From UBA1479 sp038109305 (GTDB lineage Bacteria; Pseudomonadota; Alphaproteobacteria; Rhodospirillales; Casp-alpha2), in the NCBI GenBank assembly GCA_038109305.1, contig JAYNIR010000004.1, positions 1 through 64,000 on the forward strand: a stretch of DNA of 64,000 nucleotides. The letters run 5' to 3'. This document shows, in pieces, positions 1 through 8,332 of the stretch. The translations under genes were made by a program, and so were the position numbers. The notes under the pieces were generated by a model, which made no database searches, had not been told where the DNA came from, and saw nothing but the letters and a program-made list of their open reading frames with translations. The stretch's first letter is position 1, and each line of letters begins with the position of its first letter.

Positions 1-46
1 GGCGCATCTTCGCTTCGCGGGCTATTTCAATATCTGATTTAGGCAT
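1..46 (-). CDS. fhs: Formate-tetrahydrofolate ligase, N-terminal 15 codons (gene leaves the window)
   Basis: Only the start of the gene is inside the window. The minus strand reads MPKSDIEIAREAKMR from an ATG at 46, preceded by a purine-rich ribosome site GAGAGGAA at 50-57. The S-D-I-E-I-A-R-x-A pattern is the characteristic amino end of bacterial formate-tetrahydrofolate ligases (FtfL/Fhs), which make 10-formyl-tetrahydrofolate from formate, ATP and tetrahydrofolate. It is the last visible gene of the oxc-frc-formyltransferase run, on the same strand and 53 bp below the formyltransferase stop. That placement fits a role in assimilating formate released from oxalate. The call rests on a short stretch and would be settled by the next few hundred bases. 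Confidence 0.75.
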   Translation of the reverse strand, partial: MPKSDIEIAREAKMR

Positions 47-99
47 GGGTTCCTCTCAAATTCCCCAGGGTTACGTCTCCATTCGGCCGGGTACTGTGT

Positions 100-1023
100 T
101 CAGCCGCCCAGCACTTTTCCTATCGCGAGGCCGACTTTGGCCACATAGTCAGGCGCTATCAGCTTGCCGTCGTCGTGCGGCTTGACCCGCATAACCTTGA
201 CGCCGCCGCCTGCCGCCGCCACGACGAAATGATCGTCGGCGATTTCAACCACTTCGCCGGGCTTGCCGCCCATATCCCCGTCTACCCGGCGGCTGTCGAA
301 GATGGAAAGTTCGTTGCCGTCGATGGTGGTCCAGGCGCCCGGCTGCGGGTTGCAGCCGCGGATCTGGTTGTAAACATCGGCGGCAGATTTCGACCAGTCG
401 ATCTGCATGTCCTTTTTCTTGCACCAGGATTCGTACGTCGCATCGGCGTCGTTCTGCGGAATCTTGGGCGGATTTCCGGCCTTCACCATGTCGATGGCTT
501 CCAGCATCATCTGAACGCCGCGGTCGAAAATTTTGCCGAAATAAATATCGCCCAAGGTGTCGTCCGGGCCGATTTCGACCCGGTCCTGATGCAGGATGTA
601 GCCTTCGTCGAGCCCGTCGTCCGGCCAGAAGATGGTGATCCCCGTTTCCGTCGCCCCACCGATGATCGGCCAGTTGATGGACGACGGCCCCCGGTGTTTC
701 GGCAGCATGGAGGGGTGGAAGCAGATCGACCCGTGTTTCGGGACGTTACGCGCTTCTTCGGGCACGAAGATGATCATGTAGGCCATGACCATCAGGTCCG
801 CATTCAGGCCTCGCATGTGGTCGAGGACTTCCTTGTCCACATAGTTCGGCGGCTGGAACAGCGGCAGGCCCTTTTCGACGGCGAATTCCTTCACCGGGTC
901 GGCCGGGCGGCCTTCCTTGTCGGGCGCGCAGAACACGCCAACGATTTCGTCTTCGCCCTTTTCCAGGATCGCTTCGAGCGTTGCCTTGCCGAAGGCCTGC
1001 TGGCCGTTAAGGATCAATCGCAT
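100..1023 (-). CDS. Formyltransferase, 10-formyltetrahydrofolate dehydrogenase (ALDH1L1) N-terminal-like
   Basis: A 307-residue formyltransferase-fold protein. Residues 1-190 form the folate-type formyltransferase domain. It contains FHPSMLPKHRG at 102-112, followed by a WPDDGLDEG segment. His103 and Asp139 are 36 residues apart, the same spacing as the catalytic His106/Asp142 pair of the hydrolase domain of ALDH1L1. Residues about 205-300 look like the C-terminal OB-like domain (WxxSAxxxxNQIRGCNPQPGAW). It resembles the ALDH1L1 hydrolase domain more than methionyl-tRNA formyltransferase, and there is no aldehyde dehydrogenase part. It lies between frc and fhs, 34 bp after frc, so it probably moves or hydrolyses a formyl group in oxalate/C1 metabolism. 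Whether the donor is formyl-tetrahydrofolate or formyl-CoA cannot be read from the sequence. Confidence 0.8.
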   Translation of the reverse strand: MRLILNGQQAFGKATLEAILEKGEDEIVGVFCAPDKEGRPADPVKEFAVEKGLPLFQPPNYVDKEVLDHMRGLNADLMVMAYMIIFVPEEARNVPKHGSICFHPSMLPKHRGPSSINWPIIGGATETGITIFWPDDGLDEGYILHQDRVEIGPDDTLGDIYFGKIFDRGVQMMLEAIDMVKAGNPPKIPQNDADATYESWCKKKDMQIDWSKSAADVYNQIRGCNPQPGAWTTIDGNELSIFDSRRVDGDMGGKPGEVVEIADDHFVVAAAGGGVKVMRVKPHDDGKLIAPDYVAKVGLAIGKVLGG

Positions 1024-1057
1024 GGTCTTCTTCCTTCCTCGGGAATTCGCGGGGCGC

Positions 1058-2305
1058 TTAGACCGCGCCGACTTCCTTGGCTTTGGCGATTTCGTCTTCG
1101 CTCATGCCCAGGACATCGGCCAGGATTTCGTCCGTGTGTTCGCCCAGAAGCGGCGAGCGCTTCACATCGGCGGGCGTATCGGACATTTTGATCGGGCAGC
1201 CGACCGTCAGGTACGGGCCGCGTTCGGGATGGTCGACCTCGACGATGGTGCCGGTGTCGCGAAGGCTCATGTCCTCGGCGATTTCCTTCATCGACAGGAT
1301 CGGGCCCACTGGAATGTCCAGCGGGTTGCAGATTTCCATGACCTCGAACTTGGTCTTGGTCATCGTCCAGGCTTCGATGGTGGAGAACATTTCGTTCAGT
1401 TTCGGAAGGCGTGCTTCGGGCGTCGCCCACTCCGGGTCTTCCTTCCACTCAGGCTTGTCGATGACGTCGCAGATTTTCTTCCACACCGCCGCCTGGGTAA
1501 TGAAGTAGGTGTAGGCGTCCGGGTCTTTTTCCCAGCCCTTGCACTTGAGGATGCGGCCCGGTTGGCCGCCGCCGGAATCGTTGCCCGCCCGAGGCGTCGC
1601 GTCGCCGAAGGGGACATCTTCGGAAAACTGGGAATATTCCTTCAACGGGCCGGCTTTCAGGCGCTGCTGGTCGCGCAGCTTGACGCGGCAGAGGTTCAGA
1701 ACGCCGTCCTGCATGGCGCATTCGACGCGCTGGCCCTTACCGGAATGGGTCCGCTGGAAAAGCGCCGTGACGATGCCCAGGGCCAGGTGCAGGCCGGTGC
1801 CGCTGTCACCGATCTGGGCGCCGGTCACCATCGGCGTTTCGCCCAGCATACCGGTGGTCGATGCAGAACCGCCGGCGCATTGCGCGACGTTTTCATACAC
1901 CTTGCATTCGGCATAAGGACCGGGGCCGAAACCCTTGACCGAAGCATAGATCATGCGCGGGTTGATTTCCTGAATGCGTTCCCACGAAAAGCCCATGCGG
2001 TCGAGCGCGCCCGGGGCGAAGTTTTCGACCATGACGTCGCATTCTTCGATCAGCCGGGTGAAGATCGCCTTGCCCTCGTCGGACTTGGTGTTCAGCGTCA
2101 CCGACCGTTTGTTGTGGTTCAGCATGGTGAAGTAGAGCGAGTCCGCCCCCGGTACGTCGACCAGCTGCTTGCGGGTCGCGTCGCCGACGCCGGGCCGTTC
2201 CACCTTGATCACGTCCGCCCCGAACCATGCCAGCAGTTGCGTGCAGGTCGGCCCTGACTGAACGTGGGTCATATCGAGAATTTTGATGCCTTCAAGAGCT
2301 TTCAT
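1058..2305 (-). CDS. frc: Formyl-CoA:oxalate CoA-transferase
   Basis: A class III CoA-transferase of 415 residues, close in length to Oxalobacter FRC (428). It swaps CoA from formyl-CoA to oxalate, giving oxalyl-CoA and formate, and so feeds oxalyl-CoA decarboxylase. The catalytic Asp is Asp167 in TGAQIGDSGTG. The glycine-rich loop that closes over the active site is present as GGGQPG near residue 245. Other FRC hallmarks are KVYENVAQCAGG near 135 and the LLGEHTDE ending. The start has the usual LDMTHVQSGP segment a few residues in. It follows oxc by 38 bp and is probably co-transcribed with it and the formyltransferase. Confidence 0.95.
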   Translation of the reverse strand: MKALEGIKILDMTHVQSGPTCTQLLAWFGADVIKVERPGVGDATRKQLVDVPGADSLYFTMLNHNKRSVTLNTKSDEGKAIFTRLIEECDVMVENFAPGALDRMGFSWERIQEINPRMIYASVKGFGPGPYAECKVYENVAQCAGGSASTTGMLGETPMVTGAQIGDSGTGLHLALGIVTALFQRTHSGKGQRVECAMQDGVLNLCRVKLRDQQRLKAGPLKEYSQFSEDVPFGDATPRAGNDSGGGQPGRILKCKGWEKDPDAYTYFITQAAVWKKICDVIDKPEWKEDPEWATPEARLPKLNEMFSTIEAWTMTKTKFEVMEICNPLDIPVGPILSMKEIAEDMSLRDTGTIVEVDHPERGPYLTVGCPIKMSDTPADVKRSPLLGEHTDEILADVLGMSEDEIAKAKEVGAV

Positions 2306-2343
2306 CGAGCGCTCCTTTTGTTAGTTTGATCCATTGCCGCTGA

Positions 2344-4065
2344 CTATTTCTTTGCAACGACACTTTGCGGGTTAAGATTGCCAATGCGACCCGATTCCGT
2401 GCCGGCCTGCGGGTCAATGACCGCATTGATCAGCGCCGGTTTGCCGGAGTCCATGGCTTCGTTGACCGCGCGGCGAAGATCGTCGGGCGACATCACGTTG
2501 AAGCCAAGGCCGCCGAAGGCCTCCATCATTTTGTCGTAGCGAGCGTCCTTGACGAACACGGTGGTCGCCACGTCGCTGCCCGCCGGGTTGACGTCGGTGC
2601 CGCGGTAAATTCCGCCGTTGTTGAAGATGACGATGCAGATCGGCAGATTGTATCGGCAGACGGTTTCGACCTCCATGCCCGAGAACCCAAAGGCGCTGTC
2701 GCCTTCGACGCAGAGCACCGGATTGCCGGTTTCGACCGCGGCGGCGATGGCTTGGCCCATGCCGATGCCCATGACGCCCCATGTGCCGACATCCAGGCGC
2801 TTCCGCGGTTTGTACATGTCGATGACGCCGCGTGCGAAGTCGAGGGTATTGGCGCCTTCGTTGACCAGGATCGCATCCGGTCGTTCGCCGATGATGTCCT
2901 TCAGCACGCCCAAGGCGCCATGGAAGTCCATGGGTACGTTGTTGTTCTTAAGCCGCGGCGCCATTTTTTCGACGTTGGCGTCGCGCTTGGCATTGACCGC
3001 GTCGGTCCATTCCTTGGGCGGCGCTTTCCAACCTTTGTCCATGCCGGCCAGCAGCGCGTTGACGCAGCTTTCGATATCGCCGACCACGGGGGCCGCGATT
3101 TCGACGTTGGAATCCATTTCCTTAGGTTCGATGTCGATGTGGACAAACTTCTTGAGCGCCGAACCCCAGGTCTTGCCCTTGCCGTGGCTGAGGAGCCAGT
3201 TGAGCCGGGCGCCGATCAGCATGACCGTGTCCGATTCCTTCAACACCAGCGACCGGGCCGCACCCGCAGACTGCGGGTGGTTATCCGGCAGCAGGCCCTT
3301 TGCCATGGACATGGGTAGGTAAGGAATACCAGATTTTTCGACCAGCGCCTTGATCGCGTCGTCGGCCTGGGCGTAGGCGGCGCCTTTGCCTAGGATGATC
3401 AGAGGCTTTTTCGCCGCCTTCAGCACGTCGAGCGCGCGCGAGATCGAGTCGGGCGACGGAATTTGCGCCGGCGCCGGATCGATGACCTTGACCAGCGACT
3501 GGCGGCCCGCATCGGCATCCATGGTCTGGCCCAAAAGCGCAGCCGGCAGGTCCAGGTACACCCCACCTGGGCGGCCCGAAACGGCAGCCCGGATGGCGCG
3601 GGCGATGCCGATGCCGATGTCTTCGGCATGCAGCACACGGTAAGCCGCCTTACATAACGGCTTGGCGATGGCGAGCTGGTCCATTTCCTCGTAATCGCCC
3701 TGCATCAGGTCGACGATTTCCCGTTCGGACGAACCGGAAATCAGGATCATCGGGTAGCAGTTGGTGGTGGCGTGAGCCAGGGCAGTCAGGCCATTCAAGA
3801 AGCCCGGTGCCGAAACGGTCATGCACACGCCCGGTTTTTTCGTCAGATACCCCGCAATGGCGGCGGCATAGCCCGCATGCTGTTCATGGCGGAAAGACAA
3901 AACCCGCATACCGGCCGCCTGCATGAAGCGGCCAAGGTCCGTGATCGGAATGCCGGGCACATTATAGATGGTGTTGATGTCGTTCAACTGCAGCGCGTCG
4001 ATCACCAAGTGGAACCCGTCGGTCAGGTTGACGGATTCCTGAACTTCCGTTGCTGTATCAGGCAT
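2344..4065 (-). CDS. oxc: Oxalyl-CoA decarboxylase
   Basis: A 573-residue thiamine diphosphate enzyme that decarboxylates oxalyl-CoA to formyl-CoA and CO2. Length and sequence match the OXC family. The cofactor glutamate is Glu61 (FRHEQHAGYAAA). The ISGSSEREIVDLMQGDYEEM block near residue 110-130 is specific to OXC among ThDP enzymes. The ThDP/Mg motif starts GDSAFGFSG at about 455, with the partner NNGGIYRG about 27 residues on. The usual three ThDP-enzyme domains (Pyr, central, PP) are all present. It forms an operon with the GntR gene upstream (57 bp gap) and frc downstream. With frc it makes the catalytic cycle of oxalate breakdown. Confidence 0.96.
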   Translation of the reverse strand: MPDTATEVQESVNLTDGFHLVIDALQLNDINTIYNVPGIPITDLGRFMQAAGMRVLSFRHEQHAGYAAAIAGYLTKKPGVCMTVSAPGFLNGLTALAHATTNCYPMILISGSSEREIVDLMQGDYEEMDQLAIAKPLCKAAYRVLHAEDIGIGIARAIRAAVSGRPGGVYLDLPAALLGQTMDADAGRQSLVKVIDPAPAQIPSPDSISRALDVLKAAKKPLIILGKGAAYAQADDAIKALVEKSGIPYLPMSMAKGLLPDNHPQSAGAARSLVLKESDTVMLIGARLNWLLSHGKGKTWGSALKKFVHIDIEPKEMDSNVEIAAPVVGDIESCVNALLAGMDKGWKAPPKEWTDAVNAKRDANVEKMAPRLKNNNVPMDFHGALGVLKDIIGERPDAILVNEGANTLDFARGVIDMYKPRKRLDVGTWGVMGIGMGQAIAAAVETGNPVLCVEGDSAFGFSGMEVETVCRYNLPICIVIFNNGGIYRGTDVNPAGSDVATTVFVKDARYDKMMEAFGGLGFNVMSPDDLRRAVNEAMDSGKPALINAVIDPQAGTESGRIGNLNPQSVVAKK

Positions 4066-4122
4066 TGTTTGATCTCCCTAGGTCTTTTCGCCGGGCCCTC
4101 TCCCGCGGGCCGTGGCATAGGC

Positions 4123-4887
4123 TTAGGCCAAATAATCCACGTGTTTTTCAATGTGTCGCGCCAGGTTCATGGAATGCTCACGGACCAGGCGTTCGGCCAG
4201 TTCCGCATCCCGTTTCTCCAGGGCCTCGATAATTTCAAGATGGTCGATGACCGAGCGTTCCGCCCGGTCGCCTTCCGCGATCGTCCGCGCGCGGATCGAC
4301 CGCATGTGAATGAACAGGTTGTCGGCCATGTCCTGAAGCAGCCGGCAGCCGCCGAGCTTGATGATCGCCTGATGAAATCGGATGTTCTTCGACGAATATT
4401 CATCGATGTCCGCCTTGGCGTCTTCGCCGTTGACATCGACGAACATGGTACGAAGTTCGGCAATGTCGCCGTCGGACGCCGTTTCCGTCGCGAGTCGGGC
4501 CGCCATGCTTTCCAGCGCTGCCCACACCGTCACCATCTCAAGAATCTCGCACTTCGTCTTGCGAACGATGTAGACACCCTTGCGGGGCACAATGTGGACG
4601 AGCCCTTCCTGTTCAAGGCGGGCCAACGCTTCGCGGATCGGCGTGCGACTGATTTCCAGCTGTTCGGAAAGCTTGCGTTCGTCGAGCCGCAACTCGGCAT
4701 TTTTCGCATAAATGTTCATGGAGGTGATCGCCCGCTTGAGCGAGTTGTAAATTCGGTCTTTTAGAGAAAAGTTCGTCTCGATGGGCTCAACCACCAGGCC
4801 CGGCGGCGGCGCGTCTCTGTCACTTGCGTTTTTGACTTCCCGGTACATCATCCCCTCTGGGTAATTGTTACCCGTTGTTCCCGGCAT
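4123..4887 (-). CDS. GntR family transcriptional regulator, FadR/FCD subfamily
   Basis: A winged helix-turn-helix sits at about residues 45-110 (LDERKLSEQLEISRTPIREA and a VPRKGVYIV wing), followed by an all-helical FCD ligand domain to the C terminus. The FCD domain carries the expected scattered Asp/His metal ligands (FHQAIIK, HMRSIR, VIDHLEI). Such proteins usually repress catabolic genes until an organic acid ligand binds. The start is ambiguous. The ATG at 4887 has no good ribosome site, while the ATGATG at 4851-4846 directly follows an AGAGGGG run. It is the first gene of the oxc-frc run and lies just downstream of tctA, so oxalate or a breakdown product is the natural effector. Two palindromes in the region fit FCD-type operators. 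Confidence 0.88.
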   Translation of the reverse strand: MPGTTGNNYPEGMMYREVKNASDRDAPPPGLVVEPIETNFSLKDRIYNSLKRAITSMNIYAKNAELRLDERKLSEQLEISRTPIREALARLEQEGLVHIVPRKGVYIVRKTKCEILEMVTVWAALESMAARLATETASDGDIAELRTMFVDVNGEDAKADIDEYSSKNIRFHQAIIKLGGCRLLQDMADNLFIHMRSIRARTIAEGDRAERSVIDHLEIIEALEKRDAELAERLVREHSMNLARHIEKHVDYLA

Positions 4888-5001
4888 CGCTATCCGGCCC
4901 GTGGGCCATCCAATTTCTCCGACAGCCCGTCATTCCGACTGCTGCCGCCGGCCGGTATTGGGCCATTCCGCCGCCTCTGGCGGGCCGCCGTTGGGCGGTC
5001 C

Positions 5002-5038
5002 GATATAGGCGTTTATTTTTTGGTATACAATACACCAA
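5002..5038 (-). promoter_or_regulatory. Candidate promoter and GntR operator ahead of the regulator-oxc-frc operon
   Basis: On the minus strand TTGTAT (5030-5025) and TATATC (5007-5002) are separated by 17 bp, a plausible -35/-10 pair about 110 bp above the regulator start. The -35 lies inside an imperfect palindrome, TTGGTATACAATACACCAA (5020-5038), whose TGGTATAC core matches the perfect TGGTATACCA near tctC. A repressor bound here would cover the promoter. The promoter call is by eye only. Confidence 0.45.
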
Positions 5039-5126
5039 GAGCCAGCACTCGCCATTTTTCGCCAAATTTCCGAGCTTCCCGGCCACCACTGTCGGAAAAT
5101 AGCGGGACCAGGCCGGGAGACCCGGA

Positions 5127-6641
5127 TCAGACAGCGGCCTTTTTCTTCTTGTATCGCCGCCACATGACTTGAAACAGCGGCAGGAACAGCAGAATAAGGG
5201 CGATGATCGAGATCGGCCCCGCAATTGGCCGGTTGAAAAACACCATCATGTCGCCGTCGGAAATCAACAGCGACTGCCTGAGCGCCGGTTCCGTAATCGG
5301 GCCCAGAACGATCGCCAGCACCGCCGGCGCCACCGGGTAATCGAGCTTGCGCAGCAGATAACCGCCGACGCCCAAAATCAGCATCAGCCATACGTCGAAC
5401 ATGCGTTCGGTCGCGGCGAACCCGCCAACCATCGACAATACGAAAATCAGCGGTGCCAGGATCGAGAACGGCGTCTTCAAGAACCACAGGAACATCGGAA
5501 TAAAGGCGATGTTGATCAGTACGGCAAAAAGGTTCGCGGCGTAGAGGGACGCGATCAGACCCCAGACGAAGTCAGTTTCATCGACGAACAGACGCGGGCC
5601 GGGCTGCAGCCCCCAGATCACCATGCCGCCCAACAGAACCGCCGTGGTCGGCGATCCCGGAATGCCCAGTGTGAGCATCGGCAGCATGGATCCGGTCGAG
5701 GCCGCGTTGTTGGCCGCTTCCGGCGCGACGACGCCTTCGACAGCACCCTTGCCGAACTTTTCCGGGTCGCGCGAGGTCATTTTGGCAACGCCGTAGGCCA
5801 TCAACGACCCCGGCGTGGCGCCGGCAGCCGGCAGGATGCCGACGAAGAAGCCCAAAAGCGAGGCCATCATCCAGGTTTTCCAGGTGGACCAGATGATCCG
5901 CAGGTTTTCCATGATTCGGTCCACAGTCACCGTCGCCTTGGACATCATGCTTTCGCCGCGGCTGACCTCGATCGTCCAGATCATTTCGCCGATCCCGTAA
6001 ATGCCGATGGCGAGCACCAGGAAGTTGATCTTAGACTGGAAGCCGATCAGATCGAACAGCACAAGCCGCGGTTCACCGGAAATGATGTCGAAGCCGATGG
6101 CCGACATCACCATGCCGATACAGATGGAAAAGATCGTCTTGGCAATATCGTCGCCCGATAACCCGACGAAGGTGGCGAAGGCCAGCATCATCAAGGCGAA
6201 AATTTCCGGATCGCCGAAATCCAGCGCGATGGAGGCCAAGGGCGGTGCAAAAAGGGTGAACAGGACGACGGAAATCGTGCCGCCCGCGAACGACGCCAGC
6301 GCGGCGGCGATAAGCGCCCGGTCAGCATGGCCTTGGATAGCCAGCGGCCGGCCGTCGAACGTTGTCGCGACGGCGGTCGATGCACCCGGAATCCCCAACA
6401 TGATCGATGAAATGGCGCCGCCGTACATGGCCCCGTAATAGAGCGCCGCCAGAAACATGATCGCCCCCGTCGGCGGGACCAAAAACGTCATCGGCAGAAG
6501 TATGGCCACGCCGTTCACGGATCCAAGGCCCGGCATGGCGCCGACGAACAGGCCGACTACGACGCCTAGGACGATTAGCCCCAAGTTCAATGGCTCAAAC
6601 GCAAGCAAAAACCCGTCCGAAAGGAGATTAAGAAGTTCCAT
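5127..6641 (-). CDS. tctA: Tripartite tricarboxylate transporter, large membrane subunit (TctA family)
   Basis: A 504-residue very hydrophobic protein with about 11-12 membrane spans, the normal size for TctA. Family hallmarks are the glycine-rich GAMPGLGSVNG segment near residue 35, YYGAMYGGAISSIMLGIPG near 70-86, and the second LPAAGATPGS / LTLGIPGSPTTAVLLGG repeats near 270-335. Together with TctB and a periplasmic TctC it forms a secondary, ion-driven carboxylate importer. Gene order here is tctC-tctB-tctA, then the oxalate operon, all on one strand. The neighbours suggest that oxalate or a related dicarboxylate is the substrate, though this is inferred from position only. Confidence 0.92.
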   Translation of the reverse strand: MELLNLLSDGFLLAFEPLNLGLIVLGVVVGLFVGAMPGLGSVNGVAILLPMTFLVPPTGAIMFLAALYYGAMYGGAISSIMLGIPGASTAVATTFDGRPLAIQGHADRALIAAALASFAGGTISVVLFTLFAPPLASIALDFGDPEIFALMMLAFATFVGLSGDDIAKTIFSICIGMVMSAIGFDIISGEPRLVLFDLIGFQSKINFLVLAIGIYGIGEMIWTIEVSRGESMMSKATVTVDRIMENLRIIWSTWKTWMMASLLGFFVGILPAAGATPGSLMAYGVAKMTSRDPEKFGKGAVEGVVAPEAANNAASTGSMLPMLTLGIPGSPTTAVLLGGMVIWGLQPGPRLFVDETDFVWGLIASLYAANLFAVLINIAFIPMFLWFLKTPFSILAPLIFVLSMVGGFAATERMFDVWLMLILGVGGYLLRKLDYPVAPAVLAIVLGPITEPALRQSLLISDGDMMVFFNRPIAGPISIIALILLFLPLFQVMWRRYKKKKAAV

Positions 6642-6798
6642 GGTTAGCTAAATCCTGGATGGTGACTTGTTCATTTCGGCGGCCAGCCGCCTAAAACTCC
6701 CTGGTATTGGTATGTGGTCTTTTGTCGACCACGAATTTTGCCGCTGTTTCCCGACCGCCCGGTCCCGCCCGACGGGTCAGGCGTCGAACGGCTTCGCG

Positions 6799-7296
6799 TT
6801 AAAGGAACTTGCCGTAAAGCGGGATATAGATGGAATCCAACATTCCCGTCGGAAGGAATTTCCGAAGACCGACATCAAAAAAGAAAAACGTAATGATCGG
6901 CGTCGGAACAGCGATCGAAAGGGTCGTCCGCCAGGTGTGCCCGCCGATAAAGCGAATGTAATAAACAAGGAATACTGCGGTCGCGAGGTGCATGCCGATG
7001 ATTTCGACAAGTCCGATCATCACCGTGACGCCGCCGCCGACAAGGACAAACATCTTCTTGGCGTAGTCGTCCATGTAGGGGTCTTCGGACTGAGACGGCG
7101 GCGAAGTGCGGCGGTACCAGTTGACGACGATCCAAATCGTCGAAAGGAGCATCAGCGCGGCCAGCCAGAACGGCCAGAAGCCGCCACCCGGCCCCTCCCC
7201 AGTAATCCAACCGATGGGGAGCGCCGTACTTTTGTACATAAGATAAGCGGAGAAAGCGGCCATCAGGACAGCAGTGATGATTTCAGCACGGCGCAT
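6799..7296 (-). CDS. tctB: Tripartite tricarboxylate transporter, small membrane subunit (TctB family)
   Basis: A 165-residue protein with four predicted membrane segments (about residues 8-25, 37-58, 78-100 and 112-140). A GPGGGFWPFWLAALM motif near residue 35 is typical of TctB. It ends 157 bp before tctA begins and starts 46 bp after tctC ends, so the three genes are probably one transcript. The role of TctB is structural support of the TctA channel. The gap to tctA is longer than the others but shows no terminator. Confidence 0.85.
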   Translation of the reverse strand: MRRAEIITAVLMAAFSAYLMYKSTALPIGWITGEGPGGGFWPFWLAALMLLSTIWIVVNWYRRTSPPSQSEDPYMDDYAKKMFVLVGGGVTVMIGLVEIIGMHLATAVFLVYYIRFIGGHTWRTTLSIAVPTPIITFFFFDVGLRKFLPTGMLDSIYIPLYGKFL

Positions 7297-7342
7297 GACG
7301 GCGCTCCCTCCCCTTGATCTTCTTCTTATGACCTAGACAGAC

Positions 7343-8332
7343 TTAGCCTTTGATGGCGCCCATCTTGATCAGCATCTGACGATGCCGTTCGTTTTCCTTC
7401 TTCCAGTAAGCGACAAGCGCGTCACCCTGGAGAAGGTCGCCCTGAAGGCTCTGCTTGGTCCGATAGGCCTGCCATTCCGGCGTTGCGTAGACCTTTTTGA
7501 ACAGGTCCATATAGAACGCCTGGGCGTCTTTGCTCATGCCTGGCGCGCCGACGACGGAGCGCTGCATATAGTATTCAAAGTCCTTACCCAGTTCTTTGAA
7601 GGTTGGGGCGTCCTTGAACAGCGGCAGGCGTTCGCCGGTGAAGGCGGCCAGCGGCACCACGGTGCCCGCCTGGAAGAAGCCGAGGGCCTCGGACGGGTTA
7701 TTCACGGTGGAGTTGGCGTGCTTGCCGGCGAGCTGCTTGGCAACCTTACCGCCGCCCTTGTACGGCACGTACTTCATGTTGAGGCCATAGGCCGCGTTCA
7801 AGAAGTCGGCCAACAGGTTGTCTTCGGAAGCCTTGCCGGTACCGGCCATGACCCAGTTCTTGCCCGCTTCCTTGGCGGCTTTGACGAAGCCGTTAATGTC
7901 CTTGATGCCGGAATCTTTGTGAACCCAAAGCAGGAAGGTGTCTTCCGCCATCCGTGCGATCGGCGCGAAGGCCATCGGGTCGACACCCAGCTTCGGCTGG
8001 CGCAGCGGGGTCGTGTAAAAGCTGTTCAGGGTGACCATGATGTGGTGGTCGGGATCGTTGGTGTTTTTCATGTACACCAGCGCTTCGGCACCCGAACCGC
8101 CCGGCTTGTTGATCGGGGTCACCGGCTTCGGCGACAGTTTATGCTTTTCGATAACCGACTGGATAAGACGGGCCAGTTTGTCGGCGCCGCCGCCCTTGCC
8201 CGCCATGACGACGAACTGAACGGGCTTAACCGGTTCCCATGCGCCGGCGTCCTTGGCGGTGACGGCGGTGAACCCGGTGACCAGGCCCGCGGCAACGCCG
8301 AGGCCCAGTAATTTCTTCAAAGTAGTTTTCAT
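7343..8332 (-). CDS. tctC: Tripartite tricarboxylate transporter substrate-binding protein (TctC/Bug family)
   Basis: A 329-residue periplasmic receptor. Residues 1-31 are a Sec signal peptide (KK near the start, a hydrophobic stretch, then AKDAGA) and the mature domain follows. Bug-family features include the PVQFVVMAGKGGGADKLAR loop near 36-55, which binds one ligand carboxylate, and the VPYKGGGKVAKQLAGKHAN segment near 195-213. A strong ribosome site GGGAGGA lies 6 nt before the ATG. It is the first gene of the tctCBA run. The long 5' region above it carries a perfect TGGTATACCA palindrome, which fits control by the GntR protein encoded downstream. Confidence 0.9.
   Translation of the reverse strand: MKTTLKKLLGLGVAAGLVTGFTAVTAKDAGAWEPVKPVQFVVMAGKGGGADKLARLIQSVIEKHKLSPKPVTPINKPGGSGAEALVYMKNTNDPDHHIMVTLNSFYTTPLRQPKLGVDPMAFAPIARMAEDTFLLWVHKDSGIKDINGFVKAAKEAGKNWVMAGTGKASEDNLLADFLNAAYGLNMKYVPYKGGGKVAKQLAGKHANSTVNNPSEALGFFQAGTVVPLAAFTGERLPLFKDAPTFKELGKDFEYYMQRSVVGAPGMSKDAQAFYMDLFKKVYATPEWQAYRTKQSLQGDLLQGDALVAYWKKENERHRQMLIKMGAIKG

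Noticed and set aside
175..2257. Long plus-strand frames opposite formyltransferase, frc and oxc
   Set aside because: They are antisense shadows of GC-rich genes with clear family matches on the minus strand, and they are rich in Arg, His, Gly and Ala with no recognisable domain.
6702..6717. TGGTATTGGTATGTGG between tctB and tctA as a third GntR operator
   Set aside because: It is not palindromic and lies inside the presumed transcript; the resemblance to TGGTATACCA is only a half site.
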